Assembly (NCBI GenBank): GCA_020060215.1
Contig: JAGVAP010000144.1
Location: forward strand, 1 to 19,602
Reading direction: 5' to 3'
DNA: 19,602 nucleotides
Source: Deltaproteobacteria bacterium
GTDB taxonomy: Bacteria > Desulfobacterota > DSM-4660 > Desulfatiglandales > HGW-15
Positions 7,744 to 15,171 of this stretch are shown piece after piece. The notes beneath the pieces were generated by a model. It saw only the letters and a list, made by a program, of their open reading frames with translations, was not told where the DNA came from and did not search any database. Position numbers and translations under genes: made by a program. The stretch's first letter is position 1, and the number at the start of each line of letters is the position of its first letter.

Positions 7744-7832
7744 GGTTGGTGGTCCTTTCTCGTGATCCCCGTCGCGTTCAGCCCTTTACGCCTCAGGCCC
7801 CTGCGCATGATAAGAATCGCTCCACCGCTCAT
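7740..7832 (-). CDS. Possible 30-residue basic small protein between ParA-type gene and hypothetical gene
   Basis: A 30-codon ORF fills the gap between the ParA-type gene and the 137-residue protein gene. Its ATG (7832-7830) overlaps the upstream TGA as ATGA, and its own TGA (7742-7740) overlaps the next ATG (7743-7741) as ATGA. AAGGG lies about 8 nt upstream of its ATG, inside the ParA-type gene. The peptide begins MSGGAILIMRRGLRRKGLN and is strongly basic (seven Arg/Lys). Both junctions are classic translational-coupling geometry. The alternative is that it is a coupling device with no functional product, or chance. Confidence 0.45.
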   Translation of the reverse strand: MSGGAILIMRRGLRRKGLNATGITRKDHQP

Positions 7833-8671
7833 GCGCTTTCCCTTATCCGGCCGCCGAGGCCAGACTTTGCCAGCACCGCAAAATCCTGTTCGCCCGAGGG
7901 ATGGGGTCCCTGTTCTTTCCCCATGACCTCTCCGGCCAGGGCAAGGTACAATCGTGAAGCGCTGGATTTCATATCCTGCAGCAGGAGGGGTTTCCCATCC
8001 GCTGCAGACTGCAGGATCGTGCCGTCCCACGGGACGATGGTTTGAAAGATCCTGCCTCCCAACCACGCCCTCGCCTCATCCGCTATGCGCCGGGAGAGGG
8101 ACTGTTCGGGAAGAAGCAGGTTCAGCAGGATCCCCTCCAAACGCAGGAGCGGGTTCAGGTGCTCTTTCACGACGGCCACAAACTTCGCGTAGTGTCTTAA
8201 CCCGGCGAATGCATAAAACTCGCACTGGAGCGGGATCAAGACGGAGTCCGCCGCCACCAGCCCGTTCATGGTCAGGAGGCCGAGTGCGGGGGGCGTGTCG
8301 ATGAGGATGAAGTCATAGTCGGACTTCACCTCTTCCAGAAGTCCTCTGAGCCTGCCTTCCTTTGTGCCGATCCTCGGAAGCTCGGCTTCGGCCCGGAGCA
8401 GTTCCCGGTTGGCAGGCAGCAGGTGCAGGAACGCCAGGCTCGTTGGCACCACTACATCCCGGATCGGGACGCCTTTGGCCATGGCGTGCCACAAGGTCCC
8501 CTTTCCGTTCCGGTGGATCGTATCGAGTCCAAGGGTTGCATGCCCCTGAGGATCACTGTCCACGAGCAGACATCGACGTTCGGCCAGGGCGAGGGCCGTC
8601 GAAAGATTGACGGTGGTCGTGGTCTTGCCGACCCCTCCTTTCTGGCTGGAGATGCAGATCACCCGACCCAT
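7829..8671 (-). CDS. ParA/Soj-family ATPase (orphan, no ParB seen)
   Basis: This is a deviant-Walker P-loop ATPase of the ParA/MinD superfamily, which position DNA or protein cargo by ATP-dependent dimerisation on the nucleoid or membrane. The deviant Walker A is KGGVGKTTTT (11-20) with signature Lys11 and Lys16. Walker A' is VDSDPQGHAT (Asp40), and Walker B is FILIDTPPALG (Asp125). The length of 280 residues suits the chromosomal Soj type without an N-terminal HTH. A ~30-residue tail after GEVMGKEQG is unusual. No C-terminal amphipathic MinD-type helix is obvious. ParB does not follow; instead come a small ORF, an unknown protein and a zinc-ribbon protein. It is therefore probably a cargo-positioning ParA or an accessory system ATPase, not the chromosome-segregation ParA. 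The start ATG has AGGGGGG about 12 nt upstream, so the start is only moderately secure. Confidence 0.92.
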   Translation of the reverse strand: MGRVICISSQKGGVGKTTTTVNLSTALALAERRCLLVDSDPQGHATLGLDTIHRNGKGTLWHAMAKGVPIRDVVVPTSLAFLHLLPANRELLRAEAELPRIGTKEGRLRGLLEEVKSDYDFILIDTPPALGLLTMNGLVAADSVLIPLQCEFYAFAGLRHYAKFVAVVKEHLNPLLRLEGILLNLLLPEQSLSRRIADEARAWLGGRIFQTIVPWDGTILQSAADGKPLLLQDMKSSASRLYLALAGEVMGKEQGPHPSGEQDFAVLAKSGLGGRIRESA

Positions 8672-9005
8672 GGCAGGCCCGAGCCCCCCTTCCGGTGCTT
8701 TCCCTTAAGCCTCTTGATGCCTCCCCCCTCGATCAGGTCTATCGACAGCCCAATCCCCAGGATACCGGAACCCTCCAGGACCGTTCGAGGAAGCCCTGAA
8801 ACCTCGGAATCATCTCATGTCTGGTAGGAGGAGCAAAAGCTGTGCCATGGAGAATCATCCCAAAGGATGCAAGACCGGACGGACACCGGGGTCCCTCCTT
8901 TGTGATCCGTTCCTTCAGGCCGCGGCCCCTTCGCAGGTATGCGTTTTGCAGTCCTCATTCACAGTGGGTGTTTCGGATGTCCATCCCATCGAACAAGGTT
9001 TGCAG
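8672..9005. other. Divergent intergenic region between ParA-type and acidic FGE-domain genes
   Basis: This 334-bp stretch lies between the two start codons preferred here. The + strand frame is open from an ATG at 8817, which has no good ribosome binding site. The 63 codons it would add lack obvious domain character and show weaker third-position GC than the gene proper, so I treat them as leader. The region must hold promoters for both directions, but I found no convincing -35/-10 pair, riboswitch or operator by eye. Confidence 0.5.
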
Positions 9006-11483
9006 ATGTCCTTCCAGCCATCGATCACTCTCCATGGAATCGAAGAAGCGATTCAAGGCCTCGGGTACAGGAACGAGAGCGGTCTCAAATACCGCCTTAT
9101 AGCGGCCATCAGAGAACGATACGGAACGAACGGGGAGTTTAGGGAACCGCTTCAGGGGATCGAAGCCGAGACCCTCATTCCGATCCTCTGGGATGTGGAT
9201 CCGGATCCGGATTCCATCAGAAGCAGGAAGAAGAACCTGAGCAGCATCAAATCTTCGGTCAACTCGGATCTCAAACGCCTTTACCGGGAAGGCAAGAACC
9301 CCGAAGGAATAACCATAGGCCCGGAGAACCTCTTCACCATATCGGACGAGGCCAAGGACGATCTGCTGGCCAGCATCCGGACCGGTGGGGCCGCGACACT
9401 GCTCGAGATCAGAAAGGTCGCCGGGATCCTCAGCGGCATTGTTTCGAAGGAGGGTTTCCGCGAAGGATCGTACAAGGAAGAGATCAGTTCCGATCTTGAG
9501 CGGGTCGGAAGGCTCTTGAAAAGCATATCCGAGAAGATGGGTCAGGACGAGGGGGATTCCGCTCAAGCTCGGATCGAGTCGGTCCTGAAGGGTTCGGCTG
9601 AGGAAGAGGGGAGGATGGAGGTCGAGCCCTCAGCGCCTGCGGAGGACCTGGAAGGATTGGAGGGGGAGTTTCCTGAGGCCGATCCCGATGAACTCGCCCT
9701 GGATTCGGACGAAGCCGTGGTTCAAGAACTGGTGATTGAAGAGACCGCCGATCTCACCGAGGTGGCGGAAGGGGAGGTGTACGAAACACCCGATGAGGAT
9801 GACGATGAAGAGATCGTCGAGGTAGTCGAAGACTCCTGTATGCCGGAGGAGGAAATCGAGCTCCTTGAGCCTGAGATCTATGCAGAAGGGGAAGCGTGGG
9901 TCGAGTCTCCCGAGATCTCCGGGGAAGGAACCGGTTCAGGCGGTTTGGACGTCCTGGAAGGGCTGGAAGAACCGGTCGAGATCGAGGAGGAGCTTGCGGA
10001 GGCCGAGGATGTGGAGGCGGAGGAGTACGAGGAGGCCGGGGGCGGTCTGCAGGCCGATGGGGAGGAAGGGGGGGCGCCGGGAGAAGCGGAGGGGCTGGAA
10101 GAACCGGTCGAGATCGAGGAGGAGCTTGCGGAGGCCGAGGAGGAGGATGCGGAGGAGTACGAGGAGGCCGGGGGCGGTCTGCAGGCCGATAGGGGGGAAG
10201 GGGGGGCGCCCGGAGAAGCGGAGGAGCTGGAAGGACCGGTAGAGATCGAGGAGGAGCTTGCAGAGGCCGAGGAGGTGGAGGCGGAGGAATACGAGGACGT
10301 TGATGAGGTATTTGTGGAAGAGGGTGCCTGTGCAGGAGAGGCAACACTCGAGGCGCAAGAGAGTCCTGACGCTGGCGCAACGGCAGACGAATGGGAGGGG
10401 AATGAGGGCCTGGACGAGGTAGCGGACGCGTTGGAGGTCGATGAAGAGGAGGAGATCTGTGAGATCGAGGAGGAGGAAGAAGCCCCCGAGGCATACGAGG
10501 ACGGCATCGATGTGACTTTCGATCCTGCCGTCGGCGAAGGCACGGTTCCGGAAGGAGAAGAGCAAGGGAGTGAAGGGGAAATAGAGAATGCTCCGGTGCA
10601 GTCCATGTCGGTGGGGGACGAGGCCGGAGGAACGGAGACGGCGGGAAAAGGGAAGGCCAGAATCCTGGCCGAAAGGTTCAACAACTCCCTCTCCGAGATG
10701 GATCGTTTCTACAATGAATACCCCCTGGTCCCGGCAGGGGAATACACGATCGGCGCCCAGGATCAGAGAGGGAGGGGGAACCCTGCCAGACGGGTGCAGC
10801 TCAGCGCGTTCTATATCGGGAGATTTCCGGTCACGAACGCCCTCTTCGATGTCTTTGTGGAGAAGACCGGTTACGTCACGACGGCGGAGCGGGTGGGGTA
10901 CGGGGTCGTCTGTTACGGTCGTAAGCAGCGAAGACTGGACGCGAAGACGGGGAGGGAGATCGTCACCTGGAACTCGTCCCTCACCAGCAAGATCGTCCAG
11001 GGGGCATTCTGGTACCAGCCTTCCGGACCCGGGAGCAACCTCCACCACAAGAGGAATCATCCGGTGGTCCAGGTCAGCCTGGAAGATGCCATGGCATTCG
11101 CCGCATGGACCGGCAAGCGGCTCCCCAGCGAGGAAGAGTGGGAGGCGGCTTCAAGGACCATGAAAGGGGCCCTTTATCCCTGGGGCAACCGCTGGCGGAA
11201 GGACGCATGCAACATGGAGGAGAGCGGAGTCGGGGACACCACGCCGGTGGACCATTATCTGGATTTTGAAAACGAGTATCAAATCGCAGATACCGTGGGC
11301 AACGTCTTCGAATGGACGACGGGAAGATTCGAGACCCGGGAGGAGACAACGCTGAGGACCGTGCTTTTCATCACCAAGGGGGCGAGCTGGGCCACCTCCA
11401 AACCCGTGACCCTGGCCGGCCGCGTCGAGTTCGTACCTGAATTCCACTCGAATACATTGGGGTTCAGATGCGTAGCCAACTAG
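9006..11483 (+). CDS. Acidic-repeat protein with C-terminal FGE-sulfatase (SUMF1-like) domain
   Basis: This 825-residue protein has three regions. Residues 1 to about 195 form an unrecognised helical domain; KNLSSIKSSVNSDLKRLYRE followed by GITIGPENLFTISDEAKDDLL resembles a winged-helix module. Residues about 199-552 are extremely acidic and include 44-residue tandem repeats at 319-432. Residues about 569-825 are a formylglycine-generating-enzyme-like domain: PLVPAGEYTIGA, FYIGRFPVTNALFDVFV, HPVVQVSLEDAMAFAAWTGK, RLPSEEEWEAASR, YPWGN, DTVGNVFEW and NTLGFRCV. The catalytic Cys pair of true FGE is absent: the matching segment is KGASWATS (791-798) and beyond. It is therefore probably a binding or scaffold domain. 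No signal peptide is seen with this start. ATG 9006 is chosen because AAGG lies 8 nt upstream and domain-like sequence starts there; an in-frame ATG at 8817 is the alternative. It is divergent from the ParA operon. Confidence 0.85.
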   Translation: MSFQPSITLHGIEEAIQGLGYRNESGLKYRLIAAIRERYGTNGEFREPLQGIEAETLIPILWDVDPDPDSIRSRKKNLSSIKSSVNSDLKRLYREGKNPEGITIGPENLFTISDEAKDDLLASIRTGGAATLLEIRKVAGILSGIVSKEGFREGSYKEEISSDLERVGRLLKSISEKMGQDEGDSAQARIESVLKGSAEEEGRMEVEPSAPAEDLEGLEGEFPEADPDELALDSDEAVVQELVIEETADLTEVAEGEVYETPDEDDDEEIVEVVEDSCMPEEEIELLEPEIYAEGEAWVESPEISGEGTGSGGLDVLEGLEEPVEIEEELAEAEDVEAEEYEEAGGGLQADGEEGGAPGEAEGLEEPVEIEEELAEAEEEDAEEYEEAGGGLQADRGEGGAPGEAEELEGPVEIEEELAEAEEVEAEEYEDVDEVFVEEGACAGEATLEAQESPDAGATADEWEGNEGLDEVADALEVDEEEEICEIEEEEEAPEAYEDGIDVTFDPAVGEGTVPEGEEQGSEGEIENAPVQSMSVGDEAGGTETAGKGKARILAERFNNSLSEMDRFYNEYPLVPAGEYTIGAQDQRGRGNPARRVQLSAFYIGRFPVTNALFDVFVEKTGYVTTAERVGYGVVCYGRKQRRLDAKTGREIVTWNSSLTSKIVQGAFWYQPSGPGSNLHHKRNHPVVQVSLEDAMAFAAWTGKRLPSEEEWEAASRTMKGALYPWGNRWRKDACNMEESGVGDTTPVDHYLDFENEYQIADTVGNVFEWTTGRFETREETTLRTVLFITKGASWATSKPVTLAGRVEFVPEFHSNTLGFRCVAN
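9960..10301 (+). repeat. 132-bp in-frame tandem repeat, about 2.6 copies
   Basis: Copies lie at 9960-10091, 10092-10223 and a partial one at 10224-10301. Each full copy encodes 44 residues starting G/E-LEEPVEIEEELAEAE and ending GGAPGEAE. DNA identity between copies 1 and 2 is very high, which suggests recent duplication by slippage or unequal exchange. The third copy stops matching after AEEYED. Confidence 0.95.
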
Positions 11484-11625
11484 CCCGCTTTTTTTGATGA
11501 CCTTTTGCATTTTTTGTTCTATAAGCTCTCACTGTTCGTTTTTGGGTAGAAATACCCGGGAGTCCCTTAGACTGTGCCCATAGAGCATCGGGCCATGATC
11601 CATCAACAACGGAGAGGAGGAGAGT
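11484..11625 (+). promoter_or_regulatory. HU upstream region
   Basis: This AT-rich 142-bp gap should hold the HU promoter. A candidate -10 is TATAAG (11520-11525), but no good -35 sits at 16-18 bp (TGACCT at 11498-11503 is weak). Downstream is a small perfect hairpin, GGGTA-GAAA-TACCC (11544-11557). A strong ribosome binding site, AGGAGG (11615-11620), lies 5 nt before the ATG. No clear terminator for the preceding gene was found: a T-run at 11489-11495 lacks a stem. Confidence 0.35.
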
Positions 11626-11895
11626 ATGAACAAGGGGGATTTGGTCACTGAAGTTGCAAAGGTGGTCAGCAGCAAGAAGGATGCACAGGCGGCCGTCGAT
11701 TGTGTGTTGTCCACGATCACCACTTCACTGAAGAAGAAAAATGCTGTTACCCTGGTCGGCTTTGGTACGTTCAAGGTGGACAAAAGGAAGGCGCGTAAGG
11801 GGAGGAACCCGCAGACCGGCGAAGAGATCAAGATCAAGGCCCGCAATGTCCCCAAGTTTGTGGCTGGAAAGGCCTTGAAGGATGCGGTAAGCTGA
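11626..11895 (+). CDS. hup: HU family DNA-binding protein
   Basis: HU is a small dimeric nucleoid protein that bends DNA and supports recombination, replication and chromosome compaction. The 89-residue length is typical. It opens [13 protein letters not shown], and the family signature [18 protein letters not shown] runs about 45-62, with the RNP arm (Arg60-Asn61-Pro62) whose proline wedges between bases. It ends [16 protein letters not shown] is less likely, since the sequence lacks the longer IHF-type C-terminus and reads as HU throughout. A strong AGGAGG ribosome binding site and a good intrinsic terminator mark it as a well-expressed single-gene unit. Confidence 0.97.
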   Translation: MNKGDLVTEVAKVVSSKKDAQAAVDCVLSTITTSLKKKNAVTLVGFGTFKVDKRKARKGRNPQTGEEIKIKARNVPKFVAGKALKDAVS

Positions 11896-11921
11896 TCCTT
11901 CCGGAGTTCCTGCACGCATGG

Positions 11922-11958
11922 CCCTCACGTGGAGGATCGGCTCCGGTGGGGGTTTTTT
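11922..11958 (+). terminator. Rho-independent terminator of the HU gene
   Basis: CCCTCAC (11922-11928) pairs with GTGGGGG (11946-11952), with one G-U wobble. An inner stem pairs GGAG (11931-11934) with CTCC (11941-11944). A run of six T follows directly (11953-11958). It begins 27 bp after the HU stop. Confidence 0.88.
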
Positions 11959-12006
11959 CGTTCTGGTGTACTCCGTCCATCCAATACTCCGATTCGTTTG
12001 ATTCCT

Positions 12007-15000
12007 ATGAACACCCCCAGGTTATTCACGAGCAACAGGGTGGAGCGTCTGGTGGATGCGCTGGCGGAAACGCTCGGGAGACCTCTTAGCTCGCCGTTTC
12101 ATCCCGATGTGATCGTGGTCCAGAGCAAGGGCATGGAGCGCTACCTGTCCATGCAGCTTGCAGGGCGGCTCGGCATATGGGCCAACTGCCTCTATCCCTT
12201 TCCCAACGCCTTTGTCGAGGGGCTCTTCCGGGTGGTTCTTTCCGGTGCGGAGAAAGAGTCCCCCTTTGCTCCCGATGTCCTCACCTGGCGTATCATGAAA
12301 ATGCTGCTTCACTGGATTGGAGAGCCGGGGTTCGAACCCCTTGGGGCCTACATCGAAGGAGAAGAAGACGACCTGAAGAGGCTGCAGCTTTCGGCGGCCA
12401 TCGCGGATACCTTCGACCAGTACCTGCTGTACCGGCCGGACATGATCTTCCGCTGGGAAGAGGGGAAGGAGGAGCATTGGCAGGCGCGGCTCTGGAGACA
12501 ATTGAGCAAGGGCCTGGAGCACCGCCACCGCGCGGGCATGGCAAGAGAGTTCATCCGGCGACTGCGGGATCTGCATGAGTGCCGGGGGTTGCCGGAGAGG
12601 GTATCGGTCTTCGGAATCTCCTCGCTCCCTCGTTTTCACATGGAGGTACTCGCCGCCCTTTCCAGGTTCTCCGAGGTGAACCTGTTTGTGATGAATCCCT
12701 GCCGGGAATACTGGGGGGATATGCTTCCGGAGAACTCCGGCCTCCTTCCCTCGCTGGGGAAACTCGGGAGGGACTTCATCGACCTGTTGATCGATCTCGG
12801 GTGGGAGGACCGTTCGTTCTTCGAGGAACCGGGCGAAGATACCCTGCTCCACTCCCTGCAATCCGATCTCCTCCATCTGACCGACGCCGGCGCCGACCGA
12901 GAACCGCGCATCCTTTCGGAAGACGATCGGTCGGTGCAGCTCCATGCCTGCCACAGCCCCATGAGGGAAGTGGAGGTTCTACGAGATCGGATCCTGGACA
13001 TGCTGGAAGCGGACCCCGGCCTGAAGCCTGGCGAAATTTTGGTCATGACCCCCGATATCAGCCTCTATGCCCCTTACATCCAGGCGGTGTTCGACACCGG
13101 TCCGTCGGACCCCACCCATATCCCTTTCAGCATTGCCGATCGAGGGGTCAAGGAGGAAAGCCGGGTCATCGCGCCCTTCCTATCCATCCTGGACCTTGCA
13201 GGAAGCCGCTTCAGTGCATCACAGGTCCTCAGCATCCTCGAAGGCCATTGCGTCTGTAAGAGATTCGGGCTCGAGGAGAGGGAGTTGGAGTCGATCCGGA
13301 GGTGGATGCGGGAGACCCGGATCAGGTGGGGGATGGACGAAAAGGACCGCGAAGATGCCGGCGTCCCCCCTTTCGGTGAAAATACCTGGCGCTCCGGTCT
13401 GGACAGGCTGCTCCTGGGCTATGCACTGCCCGGCAGGGATGCGCGCATGTTCGGGGAGATCCTTCCCTACGACCACATCGAGGGGGCCGACACGGCCGTA
13501 CTGGGCAGGTTTGTGGAAATAGTCGAATCGCTTTTCGAGTGGGTGAAACTGCTTGAAGGGAAACAGAGACTCATGCAATGGTCCGAACTCCTGTCGAAAG
13601 GGATCGACCGCTTCTTCGTGACGGAGGGTGAAGCGGAAAGGGAGGCCCTTCTGCTCAGGGATGCCATAGGGGCCCTGGGGAGGATGGAGACCCCTGAAAA
13701 GGCGGGTTATGACGAGCCCATCGACCTGAAGACCATTCGATGGCGGATCGGCCGAACGCTCGAGAGGGAGGGATTCGGAACCGGGTTTCTCACCGGTGGA
13801 GTCACATTTTGCGCCATGCTCCCGATGAGGAGCATCCCGTTCAAGGTGCTTTGCCTGATCGGCATGAACAACGATGCCTACCCCCGGGAAAGCCATGCAC
13901 CGGGGTTCGATCTCATCGGCAGACAGCCGCGACCGGGCGACCGCTCGCGGCGCAATGACGATCGATATCTCTTCCTGGAGGCGATCCTCTCCGCCAGGGA
14001 AAAGCTCTACATCAGCTATGTGGGGCGAAGCGTTCAGGACAACAGCATCATTCCTCCTTCCGTCCTGGTCAGCGAACTCGAGGACGATCTGGCCCGACGA
14101 CGGTTCGGATTCCCTGCTCAGCTGCTGACCGTTCATGGCCTGCAGCCCTTCAGTCCGCGCTATTTCACGGGTGGAGACGGGCTTTTCAGCTATTCGGAAG
14201 AGCATTGCGAGACGGCCCGAAACCTGCTTGCCCCCAGAACCCCGCAGGTCCCGTTCGTCCGCACAGGGCTTTCGGTTCCTGACGCGGCCGCCCGATCAGT
14301 GGATCTTGACGATCTCTGCGCCTTCTACTCCAACCCGTCCCGGTTTCTGCTGCAGCAAAGGCTTTCCATGCGCCTGGAAGAGAATGTCCTTCTCCCGGAG
14401 GACCGGGAGCCTGTCGAGATCAGGGGATTGGATAGATACCGGCTCGAACAGACCATGGTGAAATGGGCCCTGGACGGCCGAGACCTCGGGCTCCTTTTCC
14501 CTGTCATCAGGGCTTCGGGTCAGATCCCGCCGGGGCGTGTAGGAGAGTGCCTCTACGATGAGCTGAGGATGGGAGTAGAGAGATTCATGGACACGGCGGC
14601 GCACCATATTCGGGGGGATTGCCTGGAGGAGTTGACGGTGGATCAGGCGATCGGCCCCTTTCGCCTGACCGGAAGAATTGGATCCATCCATCGGCAAGAT
14701 CTGGTCCGGTACCGCTATGCCCGCCTGAAGGGATCGGACTTCCTGAAGAGCTGGATCGTGCACCTTGCGCTGAACCGTGTTGCGCCCGGCGGTTATCCGC
14801 GAACGACCCGGCTCATCGGTCTCGATGAAAAGCGTGGCGGTGACTGCATCCGGCGCCGCTTCTCACCGGTGAAGGCGAACGAAGCGCTGCTCCGAGAACT
14901 CCTGGAGATCTATTGGGAAGGGCTCATGACCCCCCTCCACTTCTTCCCGGAGTCTTCGTGGCGTTATGCCCGCTCGCGCAGTCTGCAGCAGGGTCCGCAG

Positions 15001-15171
15001 GAATCGGTGCGCCGCGCCCGCAAGGCATGGTCCGGAAGCGAGTGGGAAAGAGGAGAATGCGAGGACCCCTACTACAAGCTCTGTTTTGGCGATCGTGATC
15101 CCCTCGACCGCCGATTCGAGGAGGTCTCGCAAGAGGTCTTCGGGACTCTGCTGGAGCACCTGCATGAGTGA
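12007..15171 (+). CDS. recC: Exodeoxyribonuclease V subunit gamma (RecC)
   Basis: RecC is the Chi-recognising, strand-splitting subunit of RecBCD, which processes DNA double-strand breaks for RecA loading. The N-terminal part is a degenerate SF1 helicase domain: LFTSNRVERLVDALAETL, then VVQSKGMERYLSMQLA (37-52) and YPFPNAF, a hallmark of RecC. CLIGMNNDAYPRE lies in the second helicase-like half and LYISYVGRSVQDNS follows. The 1054-residue length compares with 1122 in E. coli. ATG 12007 matches family starts; the frame is open upstream to 11929 but that stretch overlaps the HU terminator. The ribosome binding site is weak. The gene overlaps recB by 8 nt, so translation is coupled. Chi specificity cannot be predicted here. 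Confidence 0.95.
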   Translation: MNTPRLFTSNRVERLVDALAETLGRPLSSPFHPDVIVVQSKGMERYLSMQLAGRLGIWANCLYPFPNAFVEGLFRVVLSGAEKESPFAPDVLTWRIMKMLLHWIGEPGFEPLGAYIEGEEDDLKRLQLSAAIADTFDQYLLYRPDMIFRWEEGKEEHWQARLWRQLSKGLEHRHRAGMAREFIRRLRDLHECRGLPERVSVFGISSLPRFHMEVLAALSRFSEVNLFVMNPCREYWGDMLPENSGLLPSLGKLGRDFIDLLIDLGWEDRSFFEEPGEDTLLHSLQSDLLHLTDAGADREPRILSEDDRSVQLHACHSPMREVEVLRDRILDMLEADPGLKPGEILVMTPDISLYAPYIQAVFDTGPSDPTHIPFSIADRGVKEESRVIAPFLSILDLAGSRFSASQVLSILEGHCVCKRFGLEERELESIRRWMRETRIRWGMDEKDREDAGVPPFGENTWRSGLDRLLLGYALPGRDARMFGEILPYDHIEGADTAVLGRFVEIVESLFEWVKLLEGKQRLMQWSELLSKGIDRFFVTEGEAEREALLLRDAIGALGRMETPEKAGYDEPIDLKTIRWRIGRTLEREGFGTGFLTGGVTFCAMLPMRSIPFKVLCLIGMNNDAYPRESHAPGFDLIGRQPRPGDRSRRNDDRYLFLEAILSAREKLYISYVGRSVQDNSIIPPSVLVSELEDDLARRRFGFPAQLLTVHGLQPFSPRYFTGGDGLFSYSEEHCETARNLLAPRTPQVPFVRTGLSVPDAAARSVDLDDLCAFYSNPSRFLLQQRLSMRLEENVLLPEDREPVEIRGLDRYRLEQTMVKWALDGRDLGLLFPVIRASGQIPPGRVGECLYDELRMGVERFMDTAAHHIRGDCLEELTVDQAIGPFRLTGRIGSIHRQDLVRYRYARLKGSDFLKSWIVHLALNRVAPGGYPRTTRLIGLDEKRGGDCIRRRFSPVKANEALLRELLEIYWEGLMTPLHFFPESSWRYARSRSLQQGPQESVRRARKAWSGSEWERGECEDPYYKLCFGDRDPLDRRFEEVSQEVFGTLLEHLHE

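Noticed and set aside
7829..8671. Chromosome-segregation parA of a parABS locus
   Set aside because: No parB follows, no parS-like palindrome was noticed, and no rnpA/gidA/gidB-type neighbours of the usual chromosomal locus are present.
9754..11060. Several long minus-strand frames opposite the acidic repeat region
   Set aside because: They translate to low-complexity Pro/Arg or Ser-rich sequence that mirrors the Glu codons of the sense strand. No domain or ribosome binding site supports them.
9006..11483. Diversity-generating retroelement target (FGE/C-type-lectin variable protein)
   Set aside because: The C-terminal segment lacks the run of AAC-type codons typical of variable regions, and no reverse transcriptase or template repeat is in the window.
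11929..12006. N-terminal extension of RecC from 11929
   Set aside because: These codons overlap the HU terminator stem and T-run, and family members begin at the MNTPRLFTSN-equivalent position.
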